The notes beneath the pieces were generated by a model. The model made no database searches and was not told the DNA's origin. It was given only the letters and a program-made list of their open reading frames with translations. Made by a program: the position numbers and the translations under genes. Below, piece by piece: positions 34,456 to 43,776 of a DNA stretch of 64,000 bases. This DNA is from Cycas panzhihuaensis (lineage: Eukaryota; Cycadophyta): the NCBI GenBank assembly GCA_023213395.1, contig CM041465.1:225563741-225627740 (forward strand), in the 5' to 3' direction. Each line of letters begins with the position of its first letter. Within the stretch, counting starts at the first letter, position 1.

Positions 34456-34610
34456 CCGTGGGGCTTGTCCCGTCAGATAGCTTTCTGGCCTAGACCGTGG
34501 GGATGTCACGGTCAAATATCTCATGGTAGCTCAAGGCTCCCCGATGTAATAGGTTGTGGGATCCTGCTCAAACCCACTATAAATTCATTTTATCTTACCA
34601 AAAAAAAAAA
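34456..34610 (+). other. LINE 3' UTR and A tail
   Basis: Short 3' untranslated region ending in TTTTATCTTACC plus A10. The second LINE has a closely similar end (TTTTATCTTAT plus A), which identifies this as the family's 3' recognition end. Confidence 0.85.
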
Positions 34611-34625
34611 CTAAACCATTGGGCT

Positions 34626-35340
34626 TAGTTCACTCAAATATTTGTGGATCTATGTCTAAGTCTTTTTTTAATGGCATCTTATATTTCATCACTTTCATTG
34701 ATGATAATTCTTGAAAAGTTTAGGTCTACTTTCTAAAGAACAAATTTGAAGTATTTAAAAAATTCAAGGAATTCAAAGTCAAAGTTGAAAATGAAACTGG
34801 CAGTACAATCAAGATGCTTCGTACTAATAATATAGGTGAGTACACATCAAATTAATTCACTAAATTTTGTAAAGAACATGGCATTAAACATTAGTTCTTA
34901 GCTCTTGGTACTCCCCAATAGAATGGTATTACTGAGCAAATGAATTAAATATTGGTGAATAAGGCAAAAGTAATAATTAATGATGTAAACATTGTTAAAT
35001 CATTTTAGGTTGAAGTAATTACTACAATGGTTCACCTCATAAACAGGAGCCCAACTTCAACTGTTAGAAATATAACAGCACTTAAGGAGGTTTGGTTAGG
35101 ACAGAAACCTATAGTTTGACATCTTAGAAATTTTGAATGTATAACCTATATGCACATTGCCAAAGCAAAGTGAAAGAAACTTGATGACAAAAGCTTAAAG
35201 TACATCCTCATAAGCTATATACTTGGTTGTAAATTTTATAAGGTATGTGATCTTATTGGACAATAGGCATATTCATCAAGGGATGTTATCTTTATAGAAT
35301 ATAATCAAGACTTGGATCTCTCTCAGATATAGTTTTTGAT
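34626..35340 (+). pseudogene. C1 integrase core and C-terminus
   Basis: Copia integrase core. Readable blocks are LVHSNICGSMSKS, YFITFIDDNS (carrying the first catalytic Asp), KMLRTNNIGEYTS (the second Asp, normally SDNGGEY, is worn to Asn), LGTPQxNGITEQMN (the Glu block), VHLINRSPTSTVRNIT, LRNFECITYMHI and KKLDDKSLKYILISY. Stops are mainly TAG at Trp or Gln positions. The order is typical copia. The reading continues directly into the linker and RT. Confidence 0.8.
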
Positions 35341-36396
35341 AGATAACGATGATGATATTTTAGAAGTTTGTCGTAAACCAATTGTGGACCCTTCTACTCC
35401 TTTAACTTTGTATACTCCAAGTTTATCATCTACTCCTCCTACATCTCCATCTACTTCTACATCAACATCTACATTACCACCTTTGTCTCTAGATGATGTA
35501 TAACTCAAAGTTACTAAAAACTTCTTAAGTGGTACTTTTAAGCTATGGTAGATGCACCTTCACCTCCTATAGTTCTAAAAAGGCAATCTATATACAGACA
35601 TACTATTAACTATGCTCTAATAGCATAAGTTCTCTTTGCTCTTAAGTCTTCCACCTTTGAGGAGGTCATTAAAAACCAAACATGGTCAAAGATTATGAAT
35701 GAAGAAATGAATTCCATCTTAAAAATAATACTTGGGAGCTTACTAAATTACCTTTAAGAAAACAATTAATTGATTGTCACTGACTTTACAAAATAAAGTA
35801 TCATATAGGTAGCTCCATTCAAAGATATAAAGCTTGTCTTATTGCAAAAGGTTTTAAACAACAAGAAGGTATTGACTATTATGAGACCTTCATACCTATT
35901 GCTAACATTACAACTATTTGTTTGGTTATGCTACTAACAGCTCAGTTTAAATGGCCTATTTATCACATGGATGTCAAAAATGATTTTCTCAATGGAGACC
36001 TTTCTAAAGAAGTTTATTTGAGATAACCTCCCATCTATATTATTTGTGGAAAGAATATTTAGTTTACAAAGTGAAGAAAGCTTTCTATAGACTCACGCAG
36101 GTACCTCATGCTTAATATGCAAAGATTAACACTCATTTTCTTAATCATGGATTGAATCGTTCATTCTTTGATCCCAATTTATATATTTAGATCTATAAAA
36201 ATCTAATTACCATTGTTGTTCTCTACGTTGATGATTTGTTGATTAGTAAAAATGATAATGAAAAGAATTTTTTGTCTCCAATAGGAACTCAAAAGTAGTT
36301 TCAAGATGATTGACCTTGGAGTGCTCCACTATTTCCTTGGCATTGAAGTTTGACAATAACTAAGTCACATTTTTTTTTCACAAGCCAAACATGAAA
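35341..36396 (+). pseudogene. C1 reverse transcriptase
   Basis: A Ser/Thr/Pro-rich linker (35390-35480) leads into the copia RT. Blocks: LFALKSSTFEEVIKNQTWSK, NNTWELTKLP, YKACLIAKGFKQQEGIDYYE, then WPIYHMDVKNDFLNGDL (about 35950-36000), a worn middle, and LYVDDLL with YVDD at 36224-36235, then IDLGVLHYFLGIEV (36310-36350). It ends at 36396, where G2 inserted with target copy ATGAG (36397-36401). The catalytic Asp pair is intact, but the frame has several shifts. Confidence 0.82.
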
Positions 36397-36401
36397 ATGA
36401 G

Positions 36402-36760
36402 TGTCCGTAAGTAGTTAAGTTACAACCTTTTGTTGTATCTATAGCAGTTGCAACTAACTCGGATCATAGTAGGTATAAATATCAGGAGGAAAAGATGTAA
36501 AAGATAGTAGTTATTTTTGACAAACAGTCGCGGTCATTAGTTACTGTCGCACATAAGGAGGTTTGCCATAATTCTATATTGTTGTAAGTCATTCTGTGTG
36601 TATTGTTCTGGGTCAGCTTTGGTTGTGAGAGAACCAAAGCAACCCATCATAATATAATGACTATGGTTTTTGTGCTCCCATATATTGTTGCATAGTAATG
36701 AATGTTGCAACTGTTTGATTCTTGTGCTTGTTCCATATGAGATTCCAGACACATCACACA
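36402..36760 (+). repeat. G2 5' LTR
   Basis: 359 bp, TGTCCGTAAG to CATCACACA. It contains CAGTTGCAACTAACTCGGAT, which resembles the unit of the downstream array. Confidence 0.93.
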
Positions 36761-36774
36761 TTGGTTTTGTTGCT
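36761..36774 (+). other. G2 primer-binding site
   Basis: TTGGTTTTGTTGCT directly after the LTR. It is related to the G1 PBS, and to TGGCGCCGTTGCC by transitions plus one shared transversion. Confidence 0.5.
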
Positions 36775-36853
36775 AAATCAAACCATGAGAATGGGTGAGA
36801 ATAATTAGAATTTTCAAGGGTCCTCTTCTATACCACCCAGAGTAGAAGCTGAG

Positions 36854-37267
36854 ATGTGTCGTGATCGAGGGGAGCATTGGGAGAAAGAAAGAATCCAAGC
36901 AGGGATATGTAAACCCAGATTTATGATTACGTCTAAGAAGCAGGTGAAGAGGCGACCATTTTCATGTTCGATAGAAAAAGGAAAACTAAAGAATAGGGAA
37001 GGAATAAATGATCAAAATCTAGGCATAATAGAGATGTAGGGAGGTAAAGAAAGTAATCAGAGGTATGTAGAAGAAGAGGATCCAGCTAGAGAGATTCAAG
37101 CATTAAGTGCATATGAAGATATTCAACAGAATTCCATTGAAGGAAATTTACAAAAGACTGAAGTAGCTAAGGAGTATTCCATTGAGTTAGAAATATATAA
37201 TGTAGTAGAACAAGTGTGGAATCATCATTTGTTAGAAATTTGAACTCCAAGCTACATAATAAACCCC
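36854..37267 (+). pseudogene. G2 leader ORF upstream of gag
   Basis: From the ATG at 36854 (MCRDRGEHWEKERIQAG) the frame is open to 37039 and, past a TAG, continues readable with an acidic stretch (YVEEEDPAREIQAL) to a TGA near 37243, just before the gag-like MFKLPMV at 37268. The G1 counterpart is at 27500-27267. Probably the N-terminal extension of the gag polyprotein rather than a separate gene. No domain recognised. Confidence 0.5.
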
Positions 37268-38160
37268 ATGTTCAAGTTGCCAATGGTGACTCCAAGGAGT
37301 AGTGTAGGAGGTGTAATGGGAGGAGGTCAAAGTGGGATATCAGGTGGAGGAAATCTAGTAAATATAACCCTATACATTATGGTACAAAGCTATTTAATAT
37401 TTTTAAGCCTCCAATTTGATGGTACTATAGATGCTGGTGATCATTTGGCATTGTTCAAAAACATGATTCAGATAAAAAGGATCATGGATCAAGGGGAAAT
37501 GAAGGCTCATTTCTTTTCAACATTAAGAGGCCTCGCAATAGCATGGTTCTAATATATTGCATGCTGGCAACTAAATTAGGACCAATTACAGGTTCAATTT
37601 CTTAATCGATTTCAAAAACTGAGAGACCCAATAGCTATCTTGCAAGCTTTAGAAGATATCTCTCAGTACCCAGGGGAATCTGTAAACGATTTTGATGGAA
37701 GGATGCAAATTATAATGAATAAGATGTAGGCATCCATAGCAATCAACCTAATGCTGGTAATGAAATATTTTATACAAGTGTTGATACCTCAATTGTAAGA
37801 TAAAATAATATTGTATCCAATGAATAGTTATGAGCAAGTAAAGGAGTTAGCATTGAAATTTGAAAATAAAATGAAATTGGCTTATTCCTATATGATGATA
37901 CAACTCTCAGTATATTATTCTAATACACTAGTACAATCCACACCAAAAAAGGGTATGAATCCAGAAATTGAAGCCTTGAAGAAAGAAGTAGAAGCATTGA
38001 AGCAACAACTTACAGTTTCTATTCCAAATAATATGCAACACATGCAGGAATTGGAAAAACTTCACACATAATTATCTTGATTGTGACTAAAAAAATTAAG
38101 AGAAAATTATTAGTGTCCTCTGCATGCAATCAACAAAAGGAGACTAGAGGATCTACAAAA
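37268..38160 (+). pseudogene. G2 gag (capsid)
   Basis: From MFKLPMVTPRS through a Gly/Ser-rich stretch to LSLQFDGTIDAGDHLALFKN, MKAHFFSTLRGLAIAWF (the classic capsid core ending A..W), then a TAA where a second Trp/Tyr is expected. It continues as LNRFQKLRDPIAILQALEDI, YPGESVNDFDGRMQIIMNKM, then 37811-38071 with YPMNSYEQVKELALKFENKM and a coiled-coil stretch EIEALKKEVEALKQQL. The zinc knuckles follow. Most interruptions are TAG/TAA/TGA at likely Trp or Gln positions. Confidence 0.8.
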
Positions 38161-38163
38161 TGG

Positions 38164-38423
38164 TGTGAGATTTATCAAAGGAATAATCACAACACATGGG
38201 AATGTTATTTCCAACCAAAAATAATGAAGGTGAAATGCATAATATTTATTCACAAAAGACAGAGAAGGGAGTTGTGAAACAATATAAAGATAAGACAAGA
38301 CCTGTTCACTATTTCTTATGTCAAAGGTAGGGACATTTTAGATCAAAATGTCCATTAGAGAAAAAATGGAGAGAATACATCTGTGAGGAATGTGAACTAG
38401 TAGATCATTAGTGGTCTAATTAT
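38164..38423 (+). pseudogene. G2 nucleocapsid with three zinc knuckles
   Basis: Three C-X2-C-X4-H-X4-C units: CEIYQRNNHNTWEC (38164-38205), YFLCQRxGHFRSKC (38310-38351) and CEECELVDHxWSNY (38382-38423). Each has exactly one Cys changed to Tyr, at position 4, 1 and 14 respectively, and two have a TAG (probably from TGG or CAG). Three knuckles in series is more than the usual one or two. Confidence 0.8.
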
Positions 38424-38650
38424 CCCAAGAATAATAAGATATAGAATACTAATTTAGTGGATATGATTTTGGATTAAGAAAAGCCAGCTTATCTATAGAT
38501 GCAAAGCAGTAAATTGATGGAACCCCCTCCTACTCAAGATAATTTTCCAGATCCAATTGTAGAGAAACAATGGTTATAAGAGGCAATAAAGATACTTTAG
38601 GACGCAATGGGAGAAACTTAGGAGGAAAAGCAATCGAGAAGATTTAAGGC

Positions 38651-38965
38651 TTGCATTACAAGAGGATGATAACTCAAGCACCAGAAGGTATGAATCCTTG
38701 GCAGAGGTTACAAACTCTGAAGGATATACTTATTGAATTAGGACTCTCAATTCCTATATTTGTTATATTTAAGTGGTGGGAAGTAGGGCACTTCCAGCAA
38801 ATGATTTTAGATCAAATTGAGAAACTAGTTCTTAGAACTATAAAAGATACAGGAATAGACCTCATAGTTCCAATGATGATGTTTGGAACTACCTTATGTA
38901 GAACTATTGTAGACAAGGGTTTAGGGGTAAATGTACTACCTGAATCCTCATGGATAGTATTGTGA
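38651..38965 (+). pseudogene. G2 aspartic protease
   Basis: A 104-codon open stretch. It begins with gag-protease linker sequence, then LVLRTIKDTGIDLIVPMMMF and GTTLCRTIVDKGLGVNVLPE, the protease active-site loop, with the triad D-K-G at 38912-38920. Beyond a TGA the reading continues with RPNVVTPNYSIRLEN and NVPVTMVEVTILLDF, the rest of the domain. DKG in place of D-S/T-G would be inactive by the usual rule, but the position is non-canonical in all three gypsy copies here. Confidence 0.7.
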
Positions 38966-39930
38966 AGGCCCAATGTGGTTACTCCAAACTATTCGATTAG
39001 ACTGGAAAATAAATTGCAAGTTAGGCCCATGGGAACATTGTTGAATGTTCCAGTAACCATGGTAGAAGTAACCATATTATTGGACTTTACAATAGTTTAG
39101 ATGCAGGACCAAAAGAAGACATACCCAACGTAATTGGAAAGACCATGGTTATTAGCTATAAAAGTAATCCAAGAATGGGGAAAAGATACCTTTACATTGC
39201 TAGTGGAAGAAAAAATAACAACTTTTCCCTTATATTCAGATGGACCAAAGATAGAAAAGATTGAAGGCAAAGGAAGATCTTCCTCTACAACAACAACATT
39301 AGAATCCATAATGAGTTTGTGTTCTGAAACAACATTCCAATTATAACTGATATTGTTGAATGGTCCCTCATCCTCTTATATGTTGAATTGGTTATATAAT
39401 GCTTGGGAAGAAATAGAACTAGCTATGTGTTATTACATGGAAACTTGCATGCATATTTTAGAAGATAAAAAGGAGTCATCTTAGTTAGAAAGAATCCAAA
39501 GAAAATCTATTGAATACAATGCTATTATGCAATTATGTAATACAAATTTAAGGAATAAAATGCAGCAATAATTTTTGTATCTAGTGTTTTTTCACTCACA
39601 AACTTGAATTGACTATAGAGTGCAATTGTAGAATTTCAATTCTGGGTTTCAAATAAGTAAAATATTTCCTTTTAAGTTTTACGAGAATGTTCAAAAAAGG
39701 GTGGGACTGATTAAAACCTTTCGAATGCAAGAAGTATATTATTTTCAAATAGCAAAGGAGGTTTTCCAAACTAGTTCTATAATGGAACAAAGTATTGATA
39801 ATACAACAACTTATGCATTAGGACTAGATGGCAAAACAGTAATAGGGGAAAAGCTAAAAACATAGGAGATTAATATCGAGACAGAGGAATAGCCATGAAT
39901 GATTATTGTAGGCAATTATTAGAAGGATGA
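38966..39930 (+). pseudogene. G2 protease end and linker to RT
   Basis: Contains an open stretch at 39134-39346 with ERPWLLAIKVIQEWGKDTFT, which corresponds to the LGRPWL..A.A..DWG.g.L block that ends the protease region in plant gypsy elements, followed by Ser/Thr-rich and acidic linker sequence without a domain. In G3 the same position holds an Asp/Glu-rich linker. Confidence 0.5.
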
Positions 39931-40640
39931 AATGGTGCAGCAAGCAACTGCACTATTTTTGGAATTTAAAGATGTCTTTGCCTGGTCTTATAAAGACCTA
40001 AAAGGTATTCCACCCAAGTTAGGAGAACATAAAATTGAATTGATGGAATGAGCAAAACTGGTGAGGCAAAGACCATATCATATAAATCCTAAGTGTAAGA
40101 ATGAGTTAAGGCCAAATTAGATAAATTGTTGGAAGTAGATTATATTTTTGAAGTAGAAAATAGTGAATGGGTGAGTCCTATAGTGGTAGTCCAAAAAAAA
40201 AAAGGGAAATTGAGAGTTTGTATTGATTACAAAGCCTTGAATATGGCCACCAAGAAGGACCTGTTTCTAATCCCTTTCAGAGAGGATATTTTAGAAAATG
40301 TTGTAGGACATGAGATATACTCATTCACTAATGGATTTAGCAGATACAATCAGGTCCAAATCGTACTTGAGGATCAATTGAAGACAACCTTCATCACAGA
40401 ATAGGGTACATATGCATTTCGAGTAATGCCCTTCTGGCTTATAAATGCTCTAGAAATATTCCAAACAATCATTCTTAACATTGTTAAACAAACAATAGGG
40501 AAAATAATTGAAGTATTTTTGGATGACTGGACATTATTCACTTTATTAAAAATCATTTGGAATGTTTACAGTCAATGCTGGAAACTTGTAAGAAAAAAAA
40601 TCTTTGCTTGAGCCCTGTGAAATGCACTTTTATAGTTCCA
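39931..40640 (+). pseudogene. G2 reverse transcriptase
   Basis: Starts near 39931 with FLEFKDVFAWSYKDLKGIPP, the standard opening. The core runs in the open stretch 40126-40404: VDYIFEVENSEWVSPIVVVQ, LRVCIDYKALNMATKKDLFL, HEIYSFTNGFSRYNQVQIVL and QLKTTFITE, then a TAG at the usual Trp. It resumes with FRVMPFWLINALEIFQTI, and the catalytic box FLDD at 40516-40527 in IEVFLDDWTLF. PVKCTFIVPFRTLLGHVVTK follows at about 40615-40670. Both catalytic Asp residues remain. Only a few stops and one frameshift near 40557. Confidence 0.87.
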
Positions 40641-41410
40641 TTTAGAACCTTGTTAGGACATGTAGTAACAAAAGAAGGATTATTAACAGATCCAAATAAG
40701 GCTACAATAATTTTAAATTTTCTAGTGCCAAAAACTCTGAAGCAAGTGAAAGCATTCTTAGGAATAACAGGGTATTATCATAAATTTATAAAGGATTATA
40801 CTCAGATAGCAAACCCTTTGGAAATTTTATTTAAAACGAAGATAGAATTGTAATGGCACCTTCAACAGCAATTGGCATTTGAATTAATAAAGAAAAAGAG
40901 AGCTCAAGTGCCAATCTTAAGGTTTACAGATTGGGATAAACCATTTTACGTACATGTAGATACTTTTTTATTTACAATTGGGTGTGTATTGACATAGCTA
41001 GAAGATGATAATATTGATTTACCCATTTATTTTATGAACCAGAAATTGATAGATGTTGAAAAGAACTATTCAGTAACCAAATGAGGAGGATTGGGCATGA
41101 TGTATGCTCTCCAGAAATTTAGGCATTATTTGTTAGCTAATCTATTTATTTTTTTTGTTGATCACCATGTGCTTCAATATTTAATTAATAAGCCTATTAT
41201 CTAAGGAAGAATTAGTAGATGGCTCATGTTGTTTCAAGAATTTAACTTTAAGATTATTGTGAAAAAATGAGCTAAACAGACAATCCCATATGTACTATCA
41301 AGAGAAGTGGATGGGGAACCAGTAATAGGTATTCAAGATGATTTTCTAGACATAGAATTGTTTGCTATTCAAGCAGTACCTAAGTGGTATGAGGGTATCA
41401 CATGATTTTG
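40641..41410 (+). pseudogene. G2 RT connection and RNase H
   Basis: FLGITGYYHKFIKDYTQIAN (40755-40815) is the RT thumb/connection. RNase H follows with WDKPFYVHVDTFLFTIGCVL (40930-40995; the family has TDAS..GIGAVL), then PIYFMNQKLIDVEKNYSVTK, MMYALQKFRHYL and a readable end WLMLFQEFNFKIIVKK with SREVDGEP. Stops: TAG near 40996, TGA near 41083, and others. Collinear with G1. Confidence 0.78.
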
Positions 41411-41499
41411 TTAATAGGACAAACACTGGTAGGGATGGAGCGTGTTGAATAATAAAGTTTCATTAAAAAGACCTTTCCCTTTCAACTAATTTAAGGAAT

Positions 41500-42625
41500 G
41501 CTGTATAGAATGGGACCTAATCAAATTTTAAGAAATGAGATACGAAGTAGAGGCTATTATCAGAGAAGCCCACGAAGGAGTCACAATAAAACATCAAGGC
41601 GTATAATCTACGAGTAGAAAAATTCTACTAGTAGGTTTATGGTGGCCTACAATATTTAAAGATGTACAGAAGTGGGTGTAGAGTTGTGATGTATGTCAAT
41701 GGGTTAGGAAGCCAACGAGGAACCATTTAATACCTTTCTGTCCTATATTAGCTCAAGTGCCATTTGAAAAATGGGGATTAGACTTTATTAGACCAATTAG
41801 CCTACCAACTCGATGCACAAATGTAAGATACATCTTGGTTGCCATAGATTGTCTAACAAAATGGACATAGGCCAAAGTAATGAAAATATGCAATGCGCAA
41901 AGTACTGCTAGGTTTCTTTATAAAATGATAATTATTCAATTCAGTTATCCATTGGAGATTATTTCAAATGATGTAGGAATTCTTGGTTCAATATTCCAAG
42001 TCTTCTCGATATTACCCAAGATTGAATGGCCAGGTAGAAAGCATAAATAAAATTCTAAAGCTAGATTTATCAAAAATTTACAACTAAGGATGTACAGTAG
42101 GCATAGTATCTCTATTCAGTTTTATGGGCAGATAGGACAATAGTAAAGCAACCACATAAGCAAACTCCATTTCGATTAGTTTATGGTTTAGAAGCTATAC
42201 TCGCCTTGGAATTTTAGATAAAAAGTTTAAGGATGGTATCAGAATTGTGGCTATCAAAAGTTGATTTGTGAGAGTAATGGTACATTATCCTGATGAAGCT
42301 GGACGAAAAATGGGCAAGAGCTTGGTGGGAATTGAAAGCAGAGAAGATGGGAAGAAAGGCATGGTATGATTAACACCTTAAGGTTCCACAGTTCCAGGAA
42401 GGAGATCTTATTTTGCTTTATGATAGTAAATTTTAAATTAAACCAGGCAAATTGAAGTTAAGATGGCTCGGCCCATACATGGTAAATCATATTTAGACAA
42501 ATGGAGTAGTGTGACTCCAACAACTCAATGGAACATTGTTTAAAAAATTAGTCAACAGAAGTAGACTGAAAAGGTATATTACAAAAAAAAAAAAAAAAAA
42601 AAAAGAGCACAAGAACCATAAGAAC
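41500..42625 (+). pseudogene. G2 integrase with poly-Lys tail
   Basis: N-terminal zinc region: ILLVGLWWPTIFKDVQKWV then SCDVCQWVRKP (about 41625-41710). Catalytic core: VPFEKWGLDFIRPISLPTRC (the first catalytic Asp block), TNVRYILVAIDCLTKWT, IISNDVGILG (second Asp region). C-terminal blocks: FRLVYGLEAILALEF (42170-42210) and NGTLFKKLVNRSRLKRYIT (42530-42580), then a run of Lys codons. It is less worn than the G1 and G3 integrases, but frames shift at least twice in the C-terminal half. Confidence 0.82.
42583..42604 (+). repeat. A22 tract coding a poly-Lys tail on G2 integrase
   Basis: In the integrase frame the A tract encodes about eight Lys residues followed by EHKNHKNI and a stop. G1 has a CT microsatellite, coding Arg-Glu, at exactly this point. 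Confidence 0.75.
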
Positions 42626-42679
42626 ATAATTCCTTTATGACCGTCATCATGGAAGTAGTTAGTTGCAAGAAAGGTGTAA

Positions 42680-43290
42680 TCTCGAAATTAGGAAATTAGA
42701 TTGCAATTTGAAAAGTTACAACTAAGAAGCAAAATTACAACTAGGAAGCAAAGTTACAACTAGGATGCAAAGTTACAACTCTGAAGCAAAGTTGCAACTA
42801 AGATGTAAAGTTATAACTAGGATGCAAAGTTACAACTCAAACAGAAAGTTACAACTAGGATACAAAGTTATAACTCGGAAGTAAAGTTGTAACCAGGATA
42901 CAAAGTTACAACTCAAATACAAAGTTGTAACTAGGAAGCAAAGTTGCAACTAAGATGCAAAGTTGCAACTAGGATGCAAAGTTACAATTTGGACATAAAG
43001 TTGCAACTTAGAAATAAAGATTACAACTCAGATGGAAAGTTGTAACTCAGAAGTAAAGTTACAACTAGGATATAAAGTTACAACTTAGATGCAAAGCTAC
43101 AACTAGAACATGAAGTCGCAACTCAGAGGCAAAGGTGCTGCATGAATGTAAAGTTTCCATGAGAATGCGAAGTCACAACTTAAATGAAAATCTGCAACTT
43201 GATGTGAAGTTCCAATATGAACATAAACTTCCAATTTGGATGTAAAGTTATAACTAGAATAAGAGATTATAACTCAGACGGAAAGCAGTA
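42680..43290 (+). repeat. Tandem array of AGTTGCAACT-based units in G2
   Basis: About 30 units of about 17-19 bp, of the form AAAGTTACAACTAGGATGC, with variants GTTGCAACT, GTTGTAACT and GTTATAACT. The core AGTTGCAACT is a perfect 10-bp palindrome, and most variants are single transitions from it. Units are best preserved at 42720-43000 and fade toward 43290. Confidence 0.92.
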
Positions 43291-43776
43291 ACTTGGATAT
43301 AAAGCTGTGATCTAAAAGTCATAACCTGTTAATACAATGCAACTAGAGGCAGACTTGTAAACTTAAGGTAGGGCTGCAATAGGGAAGTAAAATTGTAATT
43401 CAAGATTAATTTGGAATCATCGCTTAAAGGCAAAAGGGGCAGGAAGAAGCAAAATCAGGAAGAATAATAATCACAAATGGAATGATGAAATAGTAAATGG
43501 GAAATAGACCATCAGAGTATTGTAATTTGAATAGAAGGTCATATTAATTTGATGTGCATGAAATTAGAAAGAATCGTGAGAAAGATAAGTATTAATAGTG
43601 ATGGTGGCGAAGTAGTGAAAAAAAAAATAACGATAATTAGCCGACACATGTACCAAATTAAATCAAGTGTGATGAAGATGACAAGTAGCTAACATGCATT
43701 GAATTAATGTAATGGAGGTACATCAGGAGTTGTAACTGAGTAATTGCAACCATGAAGACAATCATGATGGTTTTGC

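Larger units (their letters stand above)
28246..34610 (+). mobile_element. L1-like LINE (LINE-1 copy, about 6.4 kb)
   Basis: A non-LTR retrotransposon flanked by a 15-bp target duplication, CTGAACCATTGGGCT (28231-28245) and CTAAACCATTGGGCT (34611-34625), with a 10-base A tail at 34601-34610. It carries ORF1 with a CCHC knuckle and ORF2 with endonuclease, RT, a zinc-binding domain and RNase H. Its GC content is clearly higher than that of its surroundings and it has fewer stops, so it is probably younger than C1. The first about 100 bp (AT-rich, to about 28340) do not resemble the second LINE and may be 5' transduced or unrelated 5' sequence. Confidence 0.92.

Noticed and set aside
35323-35508. 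Minus-strand Asp/Val/Gly-rich frame
   Set aside because: Shadow of the Ser/Thr/Pro-rich linker of C1 on the plus strand.
42680-43290. CRISPR-like appearance of the repeat array
   Set aside because: Units of about 18 bp run directly into each other with no unique spacers, inside a plant retrotransposon.
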